DNA from: Plantago elongata
Lineage: Eukaryota; Streptophyta; Magnoliopsida; Lamiales; Plantaginaceae
Reading direction: 5' to 3'
Length of the DNA: 20,810 nucleotides
Assembly: GCA_036897095.1 (NCBI GenBank)
Contig: JAYMSP010003168.1
Location: 1-20,810, forward strand
In this document: positions 10,159 to 20,810 of the stretch, in pieces
Numbering within the stretch: position 1 is the stretch's first letter
Layout: every line of letters begins with the position of its first letter
Translations under genes and position numbers: made by a program
Notes under the pieces: model-generated
What the model was told of the DNA's origin: nothing
Databases searched by the model: none
What the model saw: the letters and a program-made list of their open reading frames with translations, nothing else

Positions 10159-13100
10159 ATGTCACTAACACCCGATTTTCGTAAAACCGGAACCGGTATG
10201 GCTTCGTCTCCATCTCCATTCTACACGCCACGTCCAGAGAGGCGTAGACCCGATTCGAGAGGATCTGATTGGAATTCAAGAATTCAGGACCAGGACAAAG
10301 AGGTTAATGTTCAGGTTTTGCTGAGATGCAGGTTAGTCGACTCGACTCCTTTCATTTTCTCTTTAGCTCATGTGATCACTGAATTATCCTTCTGAGATTC
10401 AGAATCTGATTTTGTTTGAGTTTTATTTGATGTTGTTGTTACCTGTTAGGCCATTGAATGATGATGAACAAAAATCGAACGTGCCGAGGGTTGTAAAGTG
10501 TAATGAGAGCAAAAGAGAAGTCACTGTTATGCAAAATGGTGCTAGCAAGCAATTAGATAGGGTTTTCACTTTTGATAAGGTATCATTTCCCTATTGTCCG
10601 AAATTCGAGTATTAAACGAGGGTGTGCTTGTGTTGTAAGTTATAACCATGTTGTTTGGAATTGATTTAGGTTTTTGGGCCAACAGCACATCAATGGTCTA
10701 TATATGATCAAGCTGTTTCTCCGATTGTTAGCCAAGTACTAGAAGGATTCAATTGCACTGTCTTTGCTTATGGGCAGACTGGAACTGGTAAAACTTATAC
10801 TATGGAAGGAGGAATGAGAACTAAGGTATATAAGAATTTAGCCTAGTAAATGAGTTCTTGTTTTTAGGTAATTTGTATTGAATTAGATGAAATATTGGAT
10901 CATTGTTGTAGGGTGGTGAATTAGCTGCTGAGGCAGGTGTCATACCTCGGGCGGTTAAGCAAATATTTGACACACTTGAAGCACAAAATGCTGATTATAG
11001 TATGAAGGTGACCTTCTTGGAGCTATATAATGAAGAATTGACTGATCTATTGGCAAAGGAGGATCAGCAGAGATGTTCTGAAGAGAGGCCGAAGAAGAGT
11101 ATTTGTTTGATGGAGGATGGGAAGGGCTGTGTGGTTGTGAGAGGCCTAGAAGAGGAAACTGTGTACAGTGCTAATGAAATTTATAGCCTTTTAGAACGCG
11201 GTGCTGCTAGAAGAAGAACAGCAGACACATTGTTAAATAAGCATAGCAGGTCTGGGTTGTTTTTAGAATTGTTCTTAGATATGCATTTTAATTTAGTCTA
11301 TGAACATCTTTTGTCCATGTTGCAGCCGGTCTCATTCTGTATTTAGCATTATGATTCACATAAAAGAAGGGACTATTGGAGATGAGGAGCTCATCAAATG
11401 TGGCAAGCTCAATCTTGTTGATTTGGCAGGATCAGAGAATATTTCTCGTTCTGGGGCTCGAGAGGTATAATTATGCGAACTCTTTTATTTTGATTAAGAA
11501 ATTGTAGTCAATAAAGTCTCTAGAAAGATTGAATCTCTTTCAAGATAGGCAAGACATATAATCACGAGCTCATCGGGCTTTTAGTGCGTAAATTGGTTAT
11601 GAATATGGTCCTTTATCTGAATATAGGCATCTTAAAACTGTATGTGACTATGTTGTTTCTTTACATTCTTAAGGAGTGGAATATCTTGTAAGCAAAGCAA
11701 GCTTGTCTTCATTTTCCTGCCCTTCTTAAAGGCAATGATTTATTTTTCCTCAAATCAATTTATCTATGTAATAAACAATACAGGCTCGTGCGAGGGAAGC
11801 AGGGGAAATAAATAAGAGCTTACTAACATTGGGCCGTGTCATTAACTCACTGGTTGAACACTCCATTCATGTGCCTTACAGGTATGTTGAGGTTTGAAGC
11901 CATTTAGTTGAGGTAGGGGCAAATCATTTTTACCTGATGTTATTCTTTATTCCAATGCAGGGACAGCAAGCTTACAAGGCTTCTGAGAGATTCGCTGGGT
12001 GGAAAAACGAAGACTTGCATTATTGCTACAGTCTCTCCCTCTGCACTTTGTTTGGAAGAAACGATGAGCACACTAGAGTATGCACACCGGGCTAAAAGCA
12101 TTAAAAATAAACCAGAGGTTGATATAACCAGTTTCCTTTTCCCAAGTGAGTAAATCTATAAAAGGTTGGAACATGAGCTAAAATAGTTTCCCCTTTTGTT
12201 AAGGCAAATCAAAAAGTTACCAAGGCTGCGCTGCTTAAGGATATATATTTGGAGATAGAGAGGATGAAACAAGGTAATTTTTTGTACTTTCTCTAATTTT
12301 TGTTCATGGAAATACAGGTTTCTAAAGAACTTTATGTTTTGTGCAAGTGTAGAGATTCGAGCAGCTAGGGAAAAAAATGGTGTCTACATTCCACATGAAA
12401 GGTTCCAGCAAGATGAAGCTGAAAAGAAGGTCTGTTTTCCTGAAAGCCATATTGCTCCTGTTGAAATCAATGCACCAAGATTATCTTTTTACAGGATTAA
12501 TCTTTATCTGTTGCGTCCTCATATAACTTCAATAGATTTGTTTTTGAGTGCTCAGTAGCCTAATAATGCAAAATATTATATAGTGCAGGTCATTTCACTT
12601 AGTAATCTTTAGCCCCTTAATCAAAGTCAAGCCTGCCATAATAACCATATCAAGAACTGAGAACAAATTATGTGTTTCTTAAATCTTCTAATGTGATCTG
12701 TCAATTTTACAGGAAAAAACTGAGAGGATAGAGCAGCTCGAATCAGATCTTAAAGCGAGTGAGAAGGTAATCTATCTTTTGTTTATTTTTTTCTGTTCTT
12801 TCACTACCACTTTTGTCTTGTTGCTAACAATGTAGCTGTTTTTGCAGGAACTTGATAGATTTCGTGACCTTTATTACAATGAGCAAGAAGAAAAACTGAA
12901 TGTTGAGAGTGAACTTCAAGACTGCAAGGTATTGGAAAAGATCCATTGAAAGATACTCAAAAGTCTGTTCCATTGTAGTTTCACTATTCACACACTTGAA
13001 TTATTTTCCCAGAAAACCCTGCAAGATACATGTAATAAATTGCAAGATGTAGAAGAGAATTATAAACTGGCACTTTCAGTCCTGAAGGAGAAGGAGTCGG

Positions 13101-15771
13101 TCATCTCCAAACTACAGCATTCAGGTAAGAATAGTTTTAGACAGCGAAATGCCCCTATTTTACCCACTTCTCAAATATTGAACCAAGTAAGTTTTGATCT
13201 CCATTATACAGAGAGTAATCTGATTGATTGTGCCAAGAAGATGCGGTTCAATTTACAAGAAGCATCTCGGGATATTTCATCTCTCTTCATAAAAATAGGT
13301 ATTGACGAGTTCTTTCATGTTTTTTAAGGCTCTATATTTTTCATCTGTTGATCTATTTTAATATGTGATCGACAATATGCTTAAAGAGTACATTTCTCTA
13401 CTCACGGTTTTATGCAATGTCCTTATCCTTGCACACTTGAAATGGTCTGCAGACCGCAAAGACAAACTGGAAAGAGAAAACCAAGATATTCTCCATGCAT
13501 TCGGTGCACATCTTGATCAAGGTTTGAAAGACTTGAACGGTAGCATTTTTAGCTCTATATCTCAGCAAGAACTACAACTGAAATGCATAGAAGAACGCAT
13601 GAACACATTTCTTGCTAGCAAAAATGACGTAAGTTGTCTTACAGCTCTCTGCTTTGCAATACTTAAATGTTCAACCTTTTCATCAAACTGATTTGTTTGT
13701 TTGTCTGCATGTAAACCAGTCCAACAAGGCAATGGAATCGAAAGTAAAGAAACTGTCAGAGATATATACTTCAGGTATCATTGACTTGAAGAAACTCACT
13801 GACATGCTGCAGACAAAAGCATCTTTAGATATGGAGGAAATGATTTCGATGATGTCAGTCCAGACAACTTCAGTTGAGAATGTAAGTTTTGACTGAAACT
13901 AAAGTTTTGTCATTGTTCTTGCAACACTATTAACTCTCCAATGAAAGAGTTGTGTCTTTCTTGTACAGTTCTTAAAAAATGCATCATTGGAGGCCATGGA
14001 AGTCATTAAAGACCTGAAGAGTTCCCTGGATGACCAACAAAAATTGTTGGCTTACTCTGCAGAACAACAGGCAGAGGTCTGTAGATGATATGCAAATCTT
14101 TTTAAAGCTCCGTAGGATAATTCAACTTATATATTGTGTGTATATGCTATAGGGGTTAAGTCGCAGTCTGGTCTCAGCAAAAGTAATAACAAGTACAGCT
14201 ATCAACTTTTCAAACGAGCTTCACCAGCAAGCTTCTGAATTTATGAAGCAAGTCGAGGAGAGCCAAATTGAAAAATGCAGGCAACTTCAGCATTTTGAAA
14301 TGTCATTTAAGGTTAGTCGGATCGGTCCTGAAGATATTTTTGACTTTGTCTGAAATGTGAAGTTTCCACATTATATGTTTGTTCTGTTTTTTGTCAGGAC
14401 GAGGCATTGAGAGAAGAAAAATTAGCAATGGAAAATATTGCTGCAATAATATCGTCCCTAACGGCTAAGAAGTCTACTATGGTATGCAAAAGCCTCCTTA
14501 TCTCATCAGATTATCTTCTTATATGATGATCTCGACATCATATTATTGGAAAATGTTGTATTCAGGTCTCCAAAGCCTCAAAAAGATTTCAAGACTCTAG
14601 CATACAAGAAAGCAAGAAGTTGTTGTTGGACCTTTCCAGTATGCAGCAGATTTTAACTACAGAAATGAACGAGCTGAATGGGTATGTAGAGAGGGTTAAA
14701 GATAATTATGTGAATGAGACATTCTCGTCAGCAGAAAGTAGAGCTACTGCAGAAAATTGCTTGCAAGAATGGTAAATCTTTTAGCTTCAAGCAGTGTCTT
14801 AAATTTGTGTAAATATTATGTCTGCTTTCATTTAGACTTGTTGTGATGATGTTTTCTGATATAATTGTTGTGATGTTGTTTGAATGACAGTGCTGAAAAG
14901 GTTGAACTCTCAAGTCGGCAGTGGCAAAATGCACAATCAGGCACAAGCCATCTTAGTAAGGGTGGTCTTAGTAACATAGAATCTGTTGCCAAGTAAGTTT
15001 GTAAATTTGGTTTAAGTTTGCTCCAATGTAATTTTTTTAGTTTATTTCAAGTTCTAAAAGATTTGCTGTTCTTGACAGGAGAATAATACTTGAAACCCAT
15101 TCAGCACATGACAAACTTTCTTCCACCTCATCTACAATGGCAGCAGAACTAGATACAAACATCAGTGACTTAATGATGTCCATCAATGGTAATTGGTTCA
15201 ATGAAAACGATGTTATTTTCTCTTGAGTTACAAGAAGGTGAGATTAACTGAAAATGTTTTATTTTTGCAGATTCTTTAGTGTTGGACAAAGAAAATAAGA
15301 TTGCTATAGATTTGACAACTGCAACCAGCTTTGATCAGCTCAAGTCGATAAAAACTAACCATAAAGAGCGCATATCAGTCATCTGTGACAAATCAGAACA
15401 ATGCATCCAGAGAGATTATCTGGTATGTGCACCTATAGTTTCTATACTTGTTAATTCATAATTTGAAACTGATTATAGCATTATCAACGAAATCTTCTCC
15501 ATGTGTTTACCTATCATTAAAAGTTGAATAATCATGAAACATTGAAAGTAGGTGTCAGACAAAATTACTTTTATTCAAACAGGTTGAGCAGGTTATGAAT
15601 TTGACTCCTAAGAAACGAGACATCCCGATTCCCAGCATGGAGTCAATTGAGGAGATGAAAGCACATGTGAATCATTTCGAATCCATTGACATATCAAGAC
15701 CGAAAGGCACTGACATTGTTTCGAGGAATCTGGACAGAACTCCATTTCAGGATGTCAACGGAGTAGTATAG
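10159..15771 (+). CDS. KIN5B: Kinesin-5 (BimC/Eg5 family) motor, KIN5B-like, 23 coding exons
   Basis: Exon ends: 10159-10331, 10450-10579, 10670-10825, 10912-11249, 11326-11464, 11784-11881, 11961-12117, 12204-12273, 12353-12429, 12713-12766, 12848-12928, 13013-13124, 13212-13298, 13453-13628, 13720-13881, 13969-14076, 14153-14311, 14398-14481, 14566-14771, 14891-14992, 15079-15188, 15271-15422, 15583-15771 (3120 nt, 1039 aa). Kinesin-5 forms bipolar tetramers that slide antiparallel microtubules in the spindle and phragmoplast. The N-terminal motor covers about residues 48-397: Walker A GQTGTGKT (136-143), switch I NKHSSRSH (262-269), switch II in LVDLAGSE (to 303). A long heptad-rich stalk follows. 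The tail has a CDK-type TPKK near residue 985 within [18 protein letters not shown], and ends in RTPFQDVN, both typical of plant kinesin-5. The start FYTPRPERR and the RTPFxxVN end fit the KIN5B branch rather than KIN5A/C/D; that subtype call rests on memory. All junctions are GT-AG and in frame. Confidence 0.95.
13125..13211 (+). other. KIN5B intron of 87 bases, stop-free and divisible by three
   Basis: The intron between coding exons 12 and 13 starts GTAAG and ends ATACAG. Its length is 87 bases and it has no stop in the reading frame of the flanking exons. Retention would insert 29 residues in the stalk after ISKLQHS. The spliced form gives the usual kinesin-5 continuity at this point, so splicing is the expected main form. 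No other KIN5B intron that I examined behaves this way. Confidence 0.6.
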
Positions 15772-15950
15772 TAGTATGATTTTATGTTTAAGGGGACAGA
15801 CTCTTGTATGTTAAGCATATCTTTGTCATGGTCTTCAGATGTACTCATCGGCTGATGAGTTTAGTCTCAACACATAATCTCCTGGAGACTGTTGTATGGT
15901 TTCTATTGAAACTTGTATCATGTTATTTCTTAAGAGTTTAGAAGAATCTT
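15772..15950 (+). other. KIN5B 3' untranslated region (approximate)
   Basis: T-rich sequence follows the TAG stop. It contains a small stem (ACTCATC, GGCT loop, GATGAGT) at 15843-15860. The probable transcript end is near 15900-15950, where T-rich and TTGTATC-type stretches occur. Confidence 0.4.
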
Positions 15951-15985
15951 CCTGCAAGATCATCATCATAGGCTCACTCACAGGA

Positions 15986-16045
15986 TTTAGTCTATGTTGC
16001 AGTGCCTCGCATCATTGTGATAAAGATGTTGTAGCATAGACTAAA
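15986..16045. repeat. Imperfect inverted repeat downstream of KIN5B
   Basis: Bases 15986-16001 (TTTAGTCTATGTTGCA) pair with 16030-16045 (TGTAGCATAGACTAAA) at 14 of 16 positions around a 28-base loop. The flanks also share GGCTCAC (15971 and 16049). It may be the remains of a small foldback element or a transcript-end hairpin. Confidence 0.6.
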
Positions 16046-16286
16046 CCGGCTCACATCATTGTGAGAAATTATTACAAGATTTACTAGCAGCTAGCCAATG
16101 GAAGAGAAGGCGGTCTTAATTTATATTCTCATGATGCATGGACCCAACTTGCAGGCTAGCATTACAGATGACCAAGGCATAGTATGATCAAGTCGGATTG
16201 CAATTAAATTAGTACAAAGGTAGAAATCAGTACCAAACATATGTATAAACTGATGTGAAAATAAGGTGCTTTCCCTTTCTTTGTTA

Positions 16287-16308
16287 TACTACTACTACTA
16301 CTACTACT
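16287..16308. repeat. (TAC)7 microsatellite
   Basis: Seven uninterrupted TAC units plus one base lie in non-coding DNA. This is a simple sequence repeat that is likely to vary in length between individuals. Confidence 0.9.
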
Positions 16309-18720
16309 TTTATGTTTATTGTGGAATGGAGCTGGTAGAAAGTTGGTATATGCCATTCTACTTTAAATTAGTAAAAATGAGATGTTTTCCAGTAACAGCA
16401 GTTCAACCTCCAATTTGTGGCTGTTGTTTGTTTTCATTTAATTAGTACTCTCCTAGTCTCATTACTATCCATTGGGCCTGACGAATACTTTTTCCATTCA
16501 GATGACTTGGCGATGATATATGTCCATTGTCCACCAAGCATCCTAAAAAAAGAAATAACAATCTGAAATCTAAACAAAATAACTAATCAAAGATCATTCA
16601 TGTTAAGAACTTCTCCTATTTAGTAGTATCATGACGTTTAAATCCTAATTTATACTGGGTTTTAGTTGAGTCTTTTGCATTCCTCTTTTTTAAGTTGCAA
16701 CTTTAATTTATTTTTAACGGAATGGAGGAGAAAATTTAAACGCGACATTTAAACATTGAATGTTGAATGCATTTATAGTCTTATTATTCATAAATTACAT
16801 AAATTACTAACTATATAGTCTTTGCAACTAAATATATAATCAGGAGCGGAGGCACACAAAGATTACTTATTTTATGTCTCCAAATTATAATCGCTAAACA
16901 AAGATTTGAAAAATAAAAAAAGAATATCTCATTGGTCTCACCTTGTAAGTTCACCAAACAAAGAAAAGAGACAAAGAGAAAGAAAATATCTCATTGCACC
17001 GTGTATATGCATAGACTAATCTTCATTTTGTATCATCATATGATTTATATGCTTACTATATAAGTTATTAATTAGGTTTATATATTTGTTTACGTTACCA
17101 CTTCTGTACTTAATTATATCATGAGGAACAGTTAGTCTTTCTTTTACCAGTTTTATATATGTACAAATTTTGTTTCATTGGACCGTCGCATAATATATAT
17201 ATGTACTAGTTGTTTAATTCATTAATTGAATAGTATTGGTCTTGAGAAATATCATTAGTGGATACCCATCATGTTCAATAAGAGTTGATCTGAAATTTGT
17301 AATGCTCCATGCAATTACATCCAAAAGAGTTTTTAAATCAAATTTAGACATTCAACAAAAGTAAGACAGACAGGTTGATTAGCTTAAATTAGTGACGGGT
17401 TGATATTGGTTGGATATTTGCTCCACTTAGCAATTAAGTTTAATCCTCATGATATTTTCGCTGCAAGTGGTGCTCTAAAACTAAACAAAATAAATATTCA
17501 CATCTTGGTGCTCTTACACTTTTAAAGTTAAACAAAAGCTTAGTATATATATATTCAAAATAATGAAATTTATTATGCAAATGCTTATATGGTAGCCTTT
17601 ACCATTAGCCAACATAATAAGCTATTTACCTCATGTGGTTATATTTTTTCATAACTTAAAGTTGATTTGTTTATATCCAAAATAGAATTGTTAACTAATT
17701 TAAAATCAAGATTATATATATTATCAACATAATCTAACAATCGGCTAGCAGTTAGACTATGAGCTAATTTTGTTAAACGGAACCTTACGAATCAACATTT
17801 TCACCATATTATTGAATTTAGTTATTAACCCAGTTTGACATTTTCAAAAACAATATAAATTAAGTTATATAAGATTATAAGCTAACTTACAAGTTGACAC
17901 TAAATTGAAATTTTGTATGCATGCATTATGTGCTGAGCTACCTCGAAATATAAAATCTCAAGTTGATCAAATCAAGCTAAACTTCTGGATAGTTCCACAA
18001 CCACCAAATCAACCTTTTGTGAACCAGTTTATCAACAGATACATTATGTATAATGTCAATCTCTTAAGTCTTAACATATGGTTTTCATTTTAACTTTTTG
18101 TACATATACATATTTCTGAAATGAATATCAATCGCTCATCTGTGATTGGGGGACTAATTAAACAAGCTTATCTTAATAATAATAATTAGATTATATAATC
18201 ACATAATTACAATGTATCCATATAGCTAAGTACTAATTAATCTGCCTAGTGGTGCAGACAAGTTTTATTAATTATCAATAGTAGAAGATTATAATTAGCC
18301 GCAAATTAAAGTCCCGTCGGTCCAGTTACTAAATGAAACGTCCTAAACTTTTCCGATTAACAAAAACAAAAGAAACGTTAGTTTTCTATCTCGTAACGAT
18401 CTGAATATAGATATCACCAGGTATGATCTTTTTATTTTTATTATATTAATTATATTTATTTAATATATATAAATGCACGGTTATACCCATATTCAAGGTT
18501 TATTGTAAATGTGTAAATTAACAGATTTGTAATTGCATCACTCAATCGACTATTCAGAAAACCAGTTTGCACCATCAAAGTCCCTTCAAAGTTTGAATTA
18601 TTGAATTTCAAAAAAATGTCAGTTATGAGATCCTAATCTAAATGGTATGAACCATTCAAAATCAATAATGGTTTGACTGAAAATCTCGTAGTCAGGTGTT
18701 AGTACTCCAAATTAGTAAGA
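16309..18720. other. AT-rich intergenic DNA, no gene seen
   Basis: About 2.4 kb without a defensible exon. It contains many TATATA tracts (for example around 17196 and 17546) and short direct repeats such as ATATCTCATTG (about 16924 and 16986). A 62-codon open frame at 17905-18093 has no recognisable features. Old, decayed repeats are likely but I cannot classify them. Confidence 0.55.
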
Positions 18721-18744
18721 AAGAGATGATTTAGGGGCAAATTA

Positions 18745-18990
18745 CCATTGCGACTTAAATGCTTCGATTTAAATGTCTGAATAGTGATTACAATTGTAGT
18801 GAGATTGTTAAAATTATGTTTAGTATAGAATTGTAATTGGATAGGGTATTATAAGTTTGTTATATAGGTAGAGAAAAATGTTGCTACTGTAGAGTCATTT
18901 CAATCTTCGGCATTTAAATGTCATAACAAACACAAAATTTCCAAGTAGCATCTAAATGGGCATTTGGATGCTACTTCCAATCAGCCTCTA
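18745..18990. mobile_element. Possible small MITE or foldback element
   Basis: GACTTAAATGC at 18752-18762 is an approximate inverted match of GCATTTAAATGTC at 18910-18922. A strong hairpin (18943-18976) follows directly. Repeated AAATGTC and GCATTTAAATG words with CATAACAAACAC are reminiscent of hAT-like plant MITEs, from memory. No clear target-site duplication or exact ends are visible, so the call is tentative. Confidence 0.3.
18943..18976. repeat. 16-bp inverted repeat with two-base loop
   Basis: AAGTAGCATCTAAATG (18943-18958) and CATTTGGATGCTACTT (18961-18976) are complementary at 15 of 16 positions, and the one mismatch would be a G-U pair in RNA. Such a tight palindrome is unusual in this AT-rich DNA. 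Confidence 0.85.
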
Positions 18991-19876
18991 AGTGTGTTGC
19001 CATATTATGGTAGTCTTTCAAGTTCACGAATGAATATCTGAGTTAGTCAATGGTGTTCGTTTAGTGGAAGAACACTCATGTTTGTATAGGTTCTTCAAAT
19101 TTCGAATGTTTTTCATCGTCAATTAGGGTTCTTACAAAATTTGGAATTTCTTGTATAAAACTCTGATTTAGTGTTTTTTATAAAGATAAATTTGTATTAG
19201 TTATCTATTACTTTCATAGTTATTAATAAAGGTTATCTAGATTAATTAAAATTAATGAGTATATTTTATAAGGGTATTATAGTGAAGTTATATATTATAA
19301 GTGTATTTTAATATAAAGAATAATAATTTATGATCCGTCGCACTTAAAATTATAAATAAATTGACTTTAAATAGAAATTAATGGATTAGATTGAATTACA
19401 TACCACGTGGCAATCATCCAACGAATATTTATACTTAACTCGGTATGAAACTGACCCGAAAATATAAAATTTCAAGATACGTACTCCTACGATGTTGGAG
19501 GTTTCTTTCGGTTCAAAGACTAGCTAATATTTAATGACATGCATAATTGCATATATAATATATAAACGTTGGTTGTTTATTATAAATCGCGTTTTCAGGC
19601 ATCTTCATTGGTGTAATTAGCCGGTATAATCTATAATTATTAATCATATAGTACGTATATACCACGTACGTCCAATCGAGATATCTTCATTTTGATTGGC
19701 GGTTGTGTTTCTTAGAAGGTACGTGAAACATGTTAAGGGGAAAAGTATATTGTTGTTTACGTCATTGATTAGCTACTCAAGCATAGACAAGTTAATTTGA
19801 AGAAGAAAATAAAACAGAAAATAGTGTATTTTCAAAATATAAGTTGAACGAGTTTAAGGTCCAACTGTAATTATAA
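18991..19876. other. AT-rich intergenic DNA left of the Harbinger element
   Basis: No coding signal. A G-box (CACGTG, within ACCACGTGGCA) lies at about 19403-19412, and a similar ACCACGTACGT lies at about 19661-19671. With no gene next to them, their role is unknown. Confidence 0.5.
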
Positions 19877-19921
19877 GACCACCCTCAATAGGAGCTCCGT
19901 GGCACCCCCAACGGGCCGAGA

Positions 19922-19943
19922 CGCCGCGCCGTAAGGCGCGGCG
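19922..19943. repeat. GC-rich perfect hairpin in the Harbinger 5' region
   Basis: CGCCGCGCC (19922-19930) and GGCGCGGCG (19935-19943) form a perfect 9-bp stem with loop GTAA. It lies in a GC-rich island surrounded by very AT-rich DNA. Confidence 0.9.
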
Positions 19944-20149
19944 GCTGCTGCCACGTGTATTTTCATTTTTTTTTAAATTTAATTTTTATCCGTTTTAAAC
20001 GATAATATCACTAAATATACTAAATAAAAAAAATTAAAAAATCACCAACGGCTACGTTTTTTCAAGATCTATAAAATGAGACCAAATTTGATTTTTTTAT
20101 TTTGAATTTTGAATTTGAATATGAATATGTCAGACATCTCGTGAAGCAT

Positions 20150-20233
20150 CTTGTCAGCCACTTTAATTTTATCTGGACTTGTCAGCCACTTTAATTTTGT
20201 CGGGACTTGTCAGCCACTTTAATTTTGTCGGGA
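20150..20233. repeat. Three tandem copies of a 28-bp repeat
   Basis: Units are 20150-20177, 20178-20205 and 20206-20233. Each begins CTTGTCAGCCACTTTAATTTT. Units 2 and 3 are identical, and unit 1 differs at three places near its end. They sit about 120 bp upstream of the transposase reading frame, so they may be an element-internal binding array or simple slippage. Confidence 0.9.
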
Positions 20234-20354
20234 ATCCAATGTTGAAGTGACTCAACTATGACTAATGATTGACTCAGCTAATCGTCTATATAATGGAGGC
20301 ATGAAACTCATTTGTAGACACAACATCCTCATTCCTTCTTCCTCTGTATTAATC

Positions 20355-20810
20355 ATGTTCAACCCAGTTCAAGAAAACAGTACTTCATCCGAGAATAGTT
20401 CGTCATCTGATGAACTTCTCGATGTCGCTTCTACATCCAGTCCTTTCATACGAATGCAAAACATGATATTCCAGACATGCCAAATATAATCCAACACTAC
20501 CAACAACAACAAGTCCAGCCACGACGTAGCGGCTACACACGTGCTTACATTCGCTTGGAGCGAGACTACTTCGGTGTTCGTCCAACATATGCACGGTATT
20601 TTCGACGGAGATTCAGAATGGAGAGGCCTTTGTTCGAACGGGTGGTTGGAGGTGTGGTGCATCAAGATGACTACTTTGTATGCAGACCAGATGCTACTGG
20701 CCGGCAAGGGTTAACCACACTACAAAAATGTACTACCGCAATTCACATGCTCGCTTGTGGGGCATCTGCTAACTCGGTTGATGAGTATTGTCGGCTCGGT
20801 GAAAGTACGG
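20355..20810 (+). pseudogene. HARBI1/ALP1-like transposase, N-terminal part, frameshifted and cut by window end
   Basis: An ATG at 20355 opens a Ser- and acid-rich frame (MFNPVQENSTSSENSSSSDE) that ends at a stop at 20487-20489. The recognisable family sequence continues in another frame, open from 20414 to the window end. It shows QHYQQQQ, then RDYFGVRP, YARYFRRRFRMERPLFERVV, RPDATGRQGL, LQKCTTAIHMLACG and VDEYCRLGEST. These are hallmark blocks of plant PIF/Harbinger transposases, in the region before the DDE nuclease core. A one-base shift between 20414 and 20489 would explain the switch. The alternative is that translation starts at the in-frame ATG at 20477. The catalytic DDE residues are outside the window. 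I am confident of the family and less so of the break. Confidence 0.75.

Larger units (their letters stand above)
19877..20810 (+). mobile_element. PIF/Harbinger-type DNA transposon, 5' part
   Basis: From about 19877 (GACCACCCTCAATAGG, directly after a TAA that would fit the 3-bp TWA target of this superfamily) the base composition changes. A GC-rich block with a hairpin comes first, then an AT-rich leader, three 28-bp repeats, and a transposase-like coding region reaching the window end. The coding part is typical of plant HARBI1/ALP1-like proteins. The right terminus lies outside the window, so the inverted terminal repeat cannot be confirmed and the left end is inferred. Confidence 0.65.

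Noticed and set aside
15843..15890. Hammerhead ribozyme-like CTGATGAG after KIN5B
   Set aside because: The conserved GAAA after stem II and a third stem with a cleavage triplet are missing. The motif is part of a simple short stem.
16446..16735. Second Stowaway-like MITE (ACTCTCCTAGTC left, GGAATGGAGGAGA right)
   Set aside because: The ends match the family and each other only weakly, and no TA duplication is visible.
17905..18093. 62-codon open frame in the gene-poor stretch
   Set aside because: Short, no recognisable motif, and no splice or promoter context.

Overview
The window is nuclear DNA of a flowering plant, most likely a eudicot. Three intron-rich genes have GT-AG introns and close matches to known plant families. 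The intergenic DNA is strongly AT-rich and carries small plant-type repeats (a tRNA-derived SINE pair, a Stowaway-like MITE, a PIF/Harbinger element). I cannot name the species from sequence alone.

Layout. At the left edge (1-38, minus strand) there may be the first codons of a gene that runs out of the window. Its upstream side carries a telo-box and two site II motifs. From about 240 to 2300 there is AT-rich intergenic DNA with a tandem SINE-like pair (1588-1815) and a decayed Stowaway-like MITE (2059-2282). RPL23A (uL23 of the cytosolic 60S subunit) follows at 2627-4322 in three coding exons. After a spacer with a fresh 40-bp tandem duplication comes DAPF, the plastid diaminopimelate epimerase of lysine synthesis (5457-8814, nine exons, 368 aa). 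KIN5B, a mitotic kinesin-5 motor, occupies 10159-15771 (23 coding exons, 1039 aa). All three complete genes lie head-to-tail on the plus strand, each with its own upstream region. Every exon junction I assigned keeps the reading frame.

From about 15.8 to 19.9 kb there is a gene-poor AT-rich stretch with a microsatellite, several small inverted repeats and one possible MITE. From 19877 to the right edge lies the 5' part of a PIF/Harbinger-type DNA transposon. It has a GC-rich hairpin, a 28-bp triplicated repeat and a HARBI1/ALP1-like transposase reading frame. That frame appears broken by a frameshift and is cut by the window end.

The genes are unrelated housekeeping and cell-cycle functions (translation, lysine synthesis, spindle mechanics) and I see no sign that they act as one system. 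RPL23A and the left-edge gene share the telo-box/site II promoter type of plant growth genes. KIN5B has Myb-type (MSA-like) core motifs in its leader, which fits G2/M expression. I do not see a novel biological system here. The best leads are regulatory or evolutionary: an in-frame, stop-free intron in KIN5B, the MSA-like motifs, the young tandem duplication, and the broken Harbinger copy.
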